64,000 nt of DNA, from the NCBI RefSeq assembly GCF_013376455.1, contig NZ_CP045504.1, forward strand, positions 3,369,001 through 3,433,000, read 5' to 3'. The notes beneath the pieces were generated by a model. It did no database searches, was not told the DNA's origin, and saw only the letters and a list, made by a program, of their open reading frames with translations. Below, in pieces: positions 60,491-64,000 of the stretch. The stretch's first letter is position 1, and each line of letters begins with the position of its first letter. The stretch is from Desulfolutivibrio sulfodismutans DSM 3696. Its GTDB lineage: Bacteria > Desulfobacterota > Desulfovibrionia > Desulfovibrionales > Desulfovibrionaceae. A program made the translations under genes and the position numbers.

Positions 60491-61081
60491 TTAGAACTTG
60501 CTCTTTTCCTTTTTCTCATTTTCCTTTTTCAGCAAGTCTATGAACTCTTTTGAGTCATAGATAACTTTTAGCTGGACGTTGAAGTTTTCACCGTCCAAGA
60601 CGCACGCAATACGTGTTGTCGGAGTCTCCCAGATTGATATCATTTCGAGATATCCTAACGAGATGGCTTGTCCATAGAATTCTTTATCTTTTGCATAAAG
60701 TTCATTTTTCCACAGCACTCTTGAATCCTTTGGAGTGCCATATTTTGAGTCAAGCGTTTCCTTGAACACATCATAATCATCTATGTAGTCATTTTTGTTT
60801 GTGTGCTCATCGGCAAGAAAATACATTGCTTTGCATAACTTGCTGTCAGCAAAAATATACATAACATGGATTTGATTTCCGAAGAGCGTGTCCTTGAAAA
60901 CAAGCATGTTGTCTTTATCAAGAATTGGTTTTTTCCCTTCGGATTTGACAACATCTTCCCTGCTCATCCCCCATTTCACACTGCGGAGATCGTACGCGTC
61001 CTCAGCAGCCAGCAGGGAAGGGACTGCGAGAGTGAGCATCAGCAACCACGCCCCGGCCGACATCAAAGCCCTTATCCGCAT
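60491..61081 (-). CDS. low-GC secreted protein, likely prophage cargo
   Basis: The 196-residue protein has a signal peptide (MRIRALMSAGAWLLMLTLAV, cleavage near LLAAEDA) and a mature part beginning YDLRSVKWGMSREDVVKSE, a pattern seen in small secreted/periplasmic proteins with a WGMS-type motif. The end is Lys/Glu-rich. Codon use is far more AT-rich than the phage genes on both sides, a strong sign of recent transfer. It is placed between the Rha leader and early genes with its own ribosome-binding site (GGAGG), so it may be expressed from the prophage. Function unknown; I chose ATG 61081 over GTG 61084. Confidence 0.78.
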   Translation of the reverse strand: MRIRALMSAGAWLLMLTLAVPSLLAAEDAYDLRSVKWGMSREDVVKSEGKKPILDKDNMLVFKDTLFGNQIHVMYIFADSKLCKAMYFLADEHTNKNDYIDDYDVFKETLDSKYGTPKDSRVLWKNELYAKDKEFYGQAISLGYLEMISIWETPTTRIACVLDGENFNVQLKVIYDSKEFIDLLKKENEKKEKSKF

Positions 61082-61135
61082 CACACGCCTCCTTGTTTCC
61101 GAAGGGATATCAACCCTCCCGCATCCAGTAAACGC

Positions 61136-61441
61136 CTATTGCCTTGTCTCCGTCTCCGGCGCGGGAATGTCGCCAGCCCCGGCCCCGGGCGCGGGCGTGG
61201 CCGCCTTCGCGATCCGTCCCAGGGTTCCCAGGATGCCCTCCAGGGTCTGGTTGGCCATCATGGTTTCACCGAGGCTCAGGAACGCCCCCGCATCGGTCAA
61301 GGTTGAGATGCCGGGGATCTTGACAGTGACAAGCATCGCCACACCCGCCAATCGGGCGGACAGGTGCGTCAAAAGCTCCACCTGCCGCCGTTTCTGACGT
61401 TTCAACTCGTCCCGTACGCCAGCCGACGTTTTCTTTTTCAC
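61136..61441 (-). CDS. small early phage protein, unknown
   Basis: The 101-residue protein starts with a basic helix (KKKTSAGVRDELKRQKRR) and has a hydrophobic stretch (LAGVAMLVTVKI), ending in Pro/Ala/Thr-rich sequence. GTG 61441 overlaps the upstream stop (GTGA). No family recognised. Confidence 0.6.
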   Translation of the reverse strand: MKKKTSAGVRDELKRQKRRQVELLTHLSARLAGVAMLVTVKIPGISTLTDAGAFLSLGETMMANQTLEGILGTLGRIAKAATPAPGAGAGDIPAPETETRQ

Positions 61442-61884
61442 GCTTCCTCCTCGATCCGTTCACATTCCGACAGCAGCACCGGCTCCCGGCGGCCCACCAC
61501 AAACACCCGCCAGCGGCCGTCAATCCCCAGAAACGCCGGAGTCTTGGCGATCACCCGGTCAAAGACCGGGCGGCCGTCCTCGAAAAATTGCCCGTTCGGC
61601 ACGGACAGCCGCGTCCCAGCCGCGATGCGCCGTCCGGACGCCGGGGCTGGCGTGTCGTCCTCGCCCCGCAGCGCCCTGGCCAGGGCGAATCCCAGCCCCT
61701 CCAGTGTCACGAACGCATATTTCTCGTCGCCAGCCGCCAGCCAGCGGCCATCCACCCGCAGCCGCACCGTGCCCGGTTCCGGCCGTTCCCCGGGCCACTG
61801 CGCCGCGTCGAACAGCTCTATCAGCGTCGTTTTGCCGGAAATTTTGAGCAAAACAGACCCCAATTTCGTGCGTGTTTCCGCCAT
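61438..61884 (-). CDS. phage protein of unknown function
   Basis: The 148-residue protein (LLKISGKTTLIELFDAAQWP; then IAAGTRLSVPNGQFFEDGRPVF) is alpha/beta-like without a known motif. It overlaps the next gene by 4 nt and follows the Mor-like gene after 15 nt, so it is likely a first target of middle transcription. Confidence 0.6.
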   Translation of the reverse strand: MAETRTKLGSVLLKISGKTTLIELFDAAQWPGERPEPGTVRLRVDGRWLAAGDEKYAFVTLEGLGFALARALRGEDDTPAPASGRRIAAGTRLSVPNGQFFEDGRPVFDRVIAKTPAFLGIDGRWRVFVVGRREPVLLSECERIEEEA

Positions 61885-61899
61885 GATTCTCCGGCATCC

Positions 61900-62295
61900 T
61901 TACAGCAAACTGTGTTGATCCGGCCGCCCGTCGCCACCGGCCCGGTGCCGCCGCACGGTGCGCCCTGCCACCCCGGCCAGGCGGGCGATCTCGTTTTCGC
62001 TTTTCCCGGCCTTGATGCCCTCGCGGATGGCCCGCCACACCCTGGACCGGTTCCCGGCCAGCGGTCCCAGCGGGATCGTCAGGTTCTCGCCCTGGGCCAT
62101 CCAGGCGATCTTTTCCGCCGCCGCCCGGCCCACGGCCGCCACCAGCCAATGGTCCGGCGTGAGCGTCTCGGGGCGCGGGATGTAGACCGTCGTGCCGCCC
62201 TTGGCTTCGGCCAGGCGGTACGCCGCCACAGGCCCCACCAGGTCGGCGATGGCCGCCAACGTGGGCGGCAGGTCCGCGTCAAACGCCCCGGACAT
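61900..62295 (-). CDS. Mor-like middle transcription activator
   Basis: The 131-residue protein has the Mor layout: an N-terminal helical dimerisation part, the YIP strand (TTVYIPRPE), a C-terminal helix-turn-helix (SENEIARLAGVAGRTVRRHR) and the ending HSLL similar to Mu Mor. In Mu, Mor activates the middle promoter. Its start follows the GemA stop by 2 nt. Confidence 0.8.
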   Translation of the reverse strand: MSGAFDADLPPTLAAIADLVGPVAAYRLAEAKGGTTVYIPRPETLTPDHWLVAAVGRAAAEKIAWMAQGENLTIPLGPLAGNRSRVWRAIREGIKAGKSENEIARLAGVAGRTVRRHRAGGDGRPDQHSLL

Positions 62296-62297
62296 GT

Positions 62298-62768
62298 TTA
62301 CTCCCCGCCCTCGGTAAACGCGGCGTCCTGCTGATCCTTGCGCCGCAGGTTCTTGCCCAGGGCCGCGATCACGGCCTGGAGCTGCTTGGTGGTGGCCCAT
62401 TCCAGCTTTTCCGGGCCGCCCTGGCGTTTGAGGATGGCCAGGGCGTAGTCCCAGGGCACGAACCGGCCCTGGACGTTGGCCGTTTCGGCAAGTAAGGCCT
62501 CGATTTTGCCCATGAGCGCCGAGCGGTCGTAGTCGCGCTGCGCGGGCGCGGCCCGGTCGCCACGGCGCCGGGCAGGGGCCTGGAAGCCCCGCCGCGACAG
62601 GAACCGCAGCAGATCGTCAAGCTGCTTCATATCCAGTGTGCCCGCCGATTCCGCGCCGTAGCGGCCGTCCAGCATGGCCCGGTAGTCCGGGTCATCCATG
62701 CCGAGCTGCTTCTTGGCGATGTGGATTTTGGCCAGCATGCCCTGGCGGCGGGAGGTCGAGCGGTTCAT
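62298..62768 (-). CDS. GemA / Mu gp16-like protein (DUF1018)
   Basis: The 156-residue protein begins MNRSTSRRQGMLAKIHIAKK, contains LGMDDPDYRAML and the end GPEKLEWATTKQLQAVIAAL, matching DUF1018. In Mu, gemA affects host gene expression and DNA topology. ATG 62768 overlaps the upstream stop (ATGA). Confidence 0.88.
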   Translation of the reverse strand: MNRSTSRRQGMLAKIHIAKKQLGMDDPDYRAMLDGRYGAESAGTLDMKQLDDLLRFLSRRGFQAPARRRGDRAAPAQRDYDRSALMGKIEALLAETANVQGRFVPWDYALAILKRQGGPEKLEWATTKQLQAVIAALGKNLRRKDQQDAAFTEGGE

Positions 62769-62974
62769 GCCCGCCTCCGTAGCGCCACGTCCTCGCACCC
62801 CGGCAAGAGCGGCCGTTCCGCGACGATGTCGCCCGGGAAAAGGCACACCTCGCGGTCTGCCAATGCGCCGTCAGCACATATCTTGCGGCCAACGCCGCCG
62901 CCTCGCGAATACGTGACCATCATCACGATGCGGCCTTTGTGGCGCTTGGACATGACGTAGGGTTGGCAGGGCAT
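62765..62974 (-). CDS. small early phage protein, unknown
   Basis: The 69-residue basic protein (SKRHKGRIVMMVTYSRGGG) starts 1 nt after the stop of the upstream gene. Operon position is the main support. Confidence 0.55.
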   Translation of the reverse strand: MPCQPYVMSKRHKGRIVMMVTYSRGGGVGRKICADGALADREVCLFPGDIVAERPLLPGCEDVALRRRA

Positions 62975-62975
62975 G

Positions 62976-63164
62976 TCATTCTCCCTGTTTTGCGGCCCGG
63001 GCCGCGATCTCGTTGAGACGTTCGGCGCAAATGGCCGCGATGCGCTCGGCCGCGTCCGGCTTGTCCGGATCGGCCAGGAAAAATCCCACCAGCCGCCCGC
63101 GCGCCGTGTCGCGGATGGCGGCCCGGCCGGGGATGGCGGTGGTATCGACGGCGAAGCGGGGCAT
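62976..63164 (-). CDS. small early phage protein, unknown
   Basis: The 62-residue protein starts MPRFAVDTTAIPGRAAIRD and has a helical end (AERIAAICAERLNEIAARA). Its ATG overlaps the upstream stop (TGATG), so it is translationally coupled. The longer frame start at 63254 lies inside the upstream gene. Confidence 0.6.
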   Translation of the reverse strand: MPRFAVDTTAIPGRAAIRDTARGRLVGFFLADPDKPDAAERIAAICAERLNEIAARAAKQGE

Positions 63165-63565
63165 CACGCATCCCCCCGGACCAGCGTGATGTCCGTGTTG
63201 TTGCGGATCAGGTGGCGGCGCAACGGCCCAAAGCTCGGCCAATAGGGAAGCCACGCGGTAAATGTCTCTTTATGACGGCTGGGGCGTTTCGCGAGGCGAG
63301 CGATCTTTTTTTCCTGCTCCTGTTGTTTCCTGTTCAATATCGGACGCGTCGAAGGCCGGTAAAACCGCCGTCTCTCCTCGCAATCCTCAAAAAGCCACTG
63401 CCCCTTGAAGTACCCATTGACAAAGGGGACGATGGCATACTTGAGCGTACCTACCGACTCTACTTTCAAGCCAAGCGTAAACCCGTCGCACATCAACTGC
63501 ACATGTCCGTAGGGATGGCTGCACCCCCTCTCAACATAGTCCCAGTCTTCTTTTGTCATCGTCAT
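63164..63565 (-). CDS. early phage protein, unknown
   Basis: The 133-residue protein has an aromatic-rich first part (CSHPYGHVQLMCDGFTLGLKV, YFKGQWL) and a basic second half (KQQEQEKKIARLAKRP). No family recognised. GC is lower than in the head genes. ATG overlaps the upstream stop (ATGA). Confidence 0.6.
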   Translation of the reverse strand: MTMTKEDWDYVERGCSHPYGHVQLMCDGFTLGLKVESVGTLKYAIVPFVNGYFKGQWLFEDCEERRRFYRPSTRPILNRKQQEQEKKIARLAKRPSRHKETFTAWLPYWPSFGPLRRHLIRNNTDITLVRGDA

Positions 63566-64000
63566 ATCGCCACCATGTACACCTGAAGTTCCGCCTCCAG
63601 TTCCGCCACCAGCCGCTTGAGCTGCCTGTTTTCGCCTTTCAGAATCGCGTTTTCTTCGGTCATCGTCGCGTCGGTTGTCCGGTGTACACGCTTGGCGCGC
63701 GAATCAAGGGCATCAAGTATTTCTCGCAACCGATCAATCTCGCATTGCTTATCCTCGATTTCGCATTCCAATTCCTCTTTTTCGCGCTCAAGCGCCGCGC
63801 ACCTGTTGTCGTCCGACTCGGCAGGGGCGGGGATGGCCAGGGGAGGGAGTTCCGGGCGGGGAGCCTTTATTGGCTTGGACTCCGACCCGCCCTCGCGGGG
63901 TCCGAAAGCCTGCTCAACCAGCTCAAACGGATAAAAATATCTCCGCTGTTTCCCGTCCCACAGCCCGTAGCGGCGGCCGCTTTTCCCGAGCTGATACCCG
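63562..64000 (-). CDS. early phage protein with C-terminal coiled coil, 5' end beyond window
   Basis: The frame is open from the right edge to 63562 (about 145 codons). The visible N-terminal part (RRYGLWDGKQRRYFYPFEL) looks like a small DNA- or ligand-binding region; a Pro-rich linker follows, then a coiled coil (CAALEREKEELECEIEDK and ENRQLKRLVAELEAEL). No start is in the window. Confidence 0.65.
   Translation of the reverse strand, partial: GYQLGKSGRRYGLWDGKQRRYFYPFELVEQAFGPREGGSESKPIKAPRPELPPLAIPAPAESDDNRCAALEREKEELECEIEDKQCEIDRLREILDALDSRAKRVHRTTDATMTEENAILKGENRQLKRLVAELEAELQVYMVAI

Larger units (their letters stand above)
33014..64000 (-). mobile_element. Mu-like transposable prophage, late end at left, early end beyond the window
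   Basis: All but one gene are on the minus strand. Gene content from right to left follows Mu order: GemA/gp16, Mor, lysis genes, gp27-gp28-gp29-gp30, protease/scaffold, gpT, gp36, gp37, tail genes, com and mom. The head is Mu-type, but the tail has a tube protein, frameshifted chaperone and very long tape measure without sheath genes, as in siphovirus-tailed transposable phages (B3/D3112 type). The end at 33014 starts with TG and two 22-bp repeats, 30 bp after the tRNA-Asn terminator. Reading frames of most structural genes are intact, so the prophage may be active. Confidence 0.93.

Overview
The window looks like the chromosome of a high-GC sulfate reducer of the Desulfovibrio group (Desulfovibrionaceae). 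The evidence is the lysS-lolC-lolD-bamA-skp-fabZ envelope cluster, an anaerobic NrdD/NrdG ribonucleotide reductase pair, a HesB-like gene read through UGA as selenocysteine, a MptE-like motility glycosyltransferase, and GC-rich intergenic palindromes. The assignment is an inference from gene content; no 16S rRNA gene is present.

Positions 1-33013 are host backbone. From left to right they hold: the 5' part of a three-PAS sensor kinase (minus); a dynamin-like GTPase overlapping an aminotransferase; a secreted alpha/beta hydrolase; a lower-GC MptE-like glycosyltransferase (minus); aconitase; a membrane-anchored PpiD/SurA-type foldase; a palindrome-rich gap; nrdG-nrdD; an EamA transporter; an M16 peptidase with a macro-domain protein; hslV-hslU-argB; pyrR (minus); two tandem HesB/IscA-like genes, of which the second has in-frame UGA at the conserved Cys and a strong SECIS-like hairpin; a CheY-like regulator with a GAF/HD-GYP protein; and the minus-strand operon lysS, lolC, lolD, bamA, skp, fabZ. 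A tRNA-Asn gene with its own terminator closes the host part.

From 33014 to the right edge lies a Mu-like transposable prophage, read on the minus strand, so its late end is on the left. The end starts with TG and carries two contiguous 22-bp repeats, which fits two transposase-binding sites. Reading inward from the right edge, the prophage has: early small genes, a GemA/gp16-like protein and a Mor-like activator; a low-GC secreted cargo protein; a C4-type antisense RNA candidate in front of a Rha/antirepressor gene; a secreted nuclease; a lysis group (transglycosylase, holin-lipoprotein fusion, coiled-coil protein); a Mu-type head module (gp27, gp28, gp29, MuF/gp30, protease/scaffold, cement, gpT); neck proteins; a long-tail module of siphovirus type (tube protein, frameshifted chaperone, 1979-residue tape measure, no sheath); two LamG-like tail-tip paralogues; and the com-mom DNA-modification pair. 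The transposase genes lie beyond the right edge.

The points most worth a second look are the UGA-containing HesB gene, the C4-like RNA pairing with the rha ribosome-binding site, the -1 frameshift in the tail chaperone, two further genes that need a -1 shift at a run of seven Gs, the low-GC cargo gene, and a hairpin/micro-ORF element present twice in the prophage.
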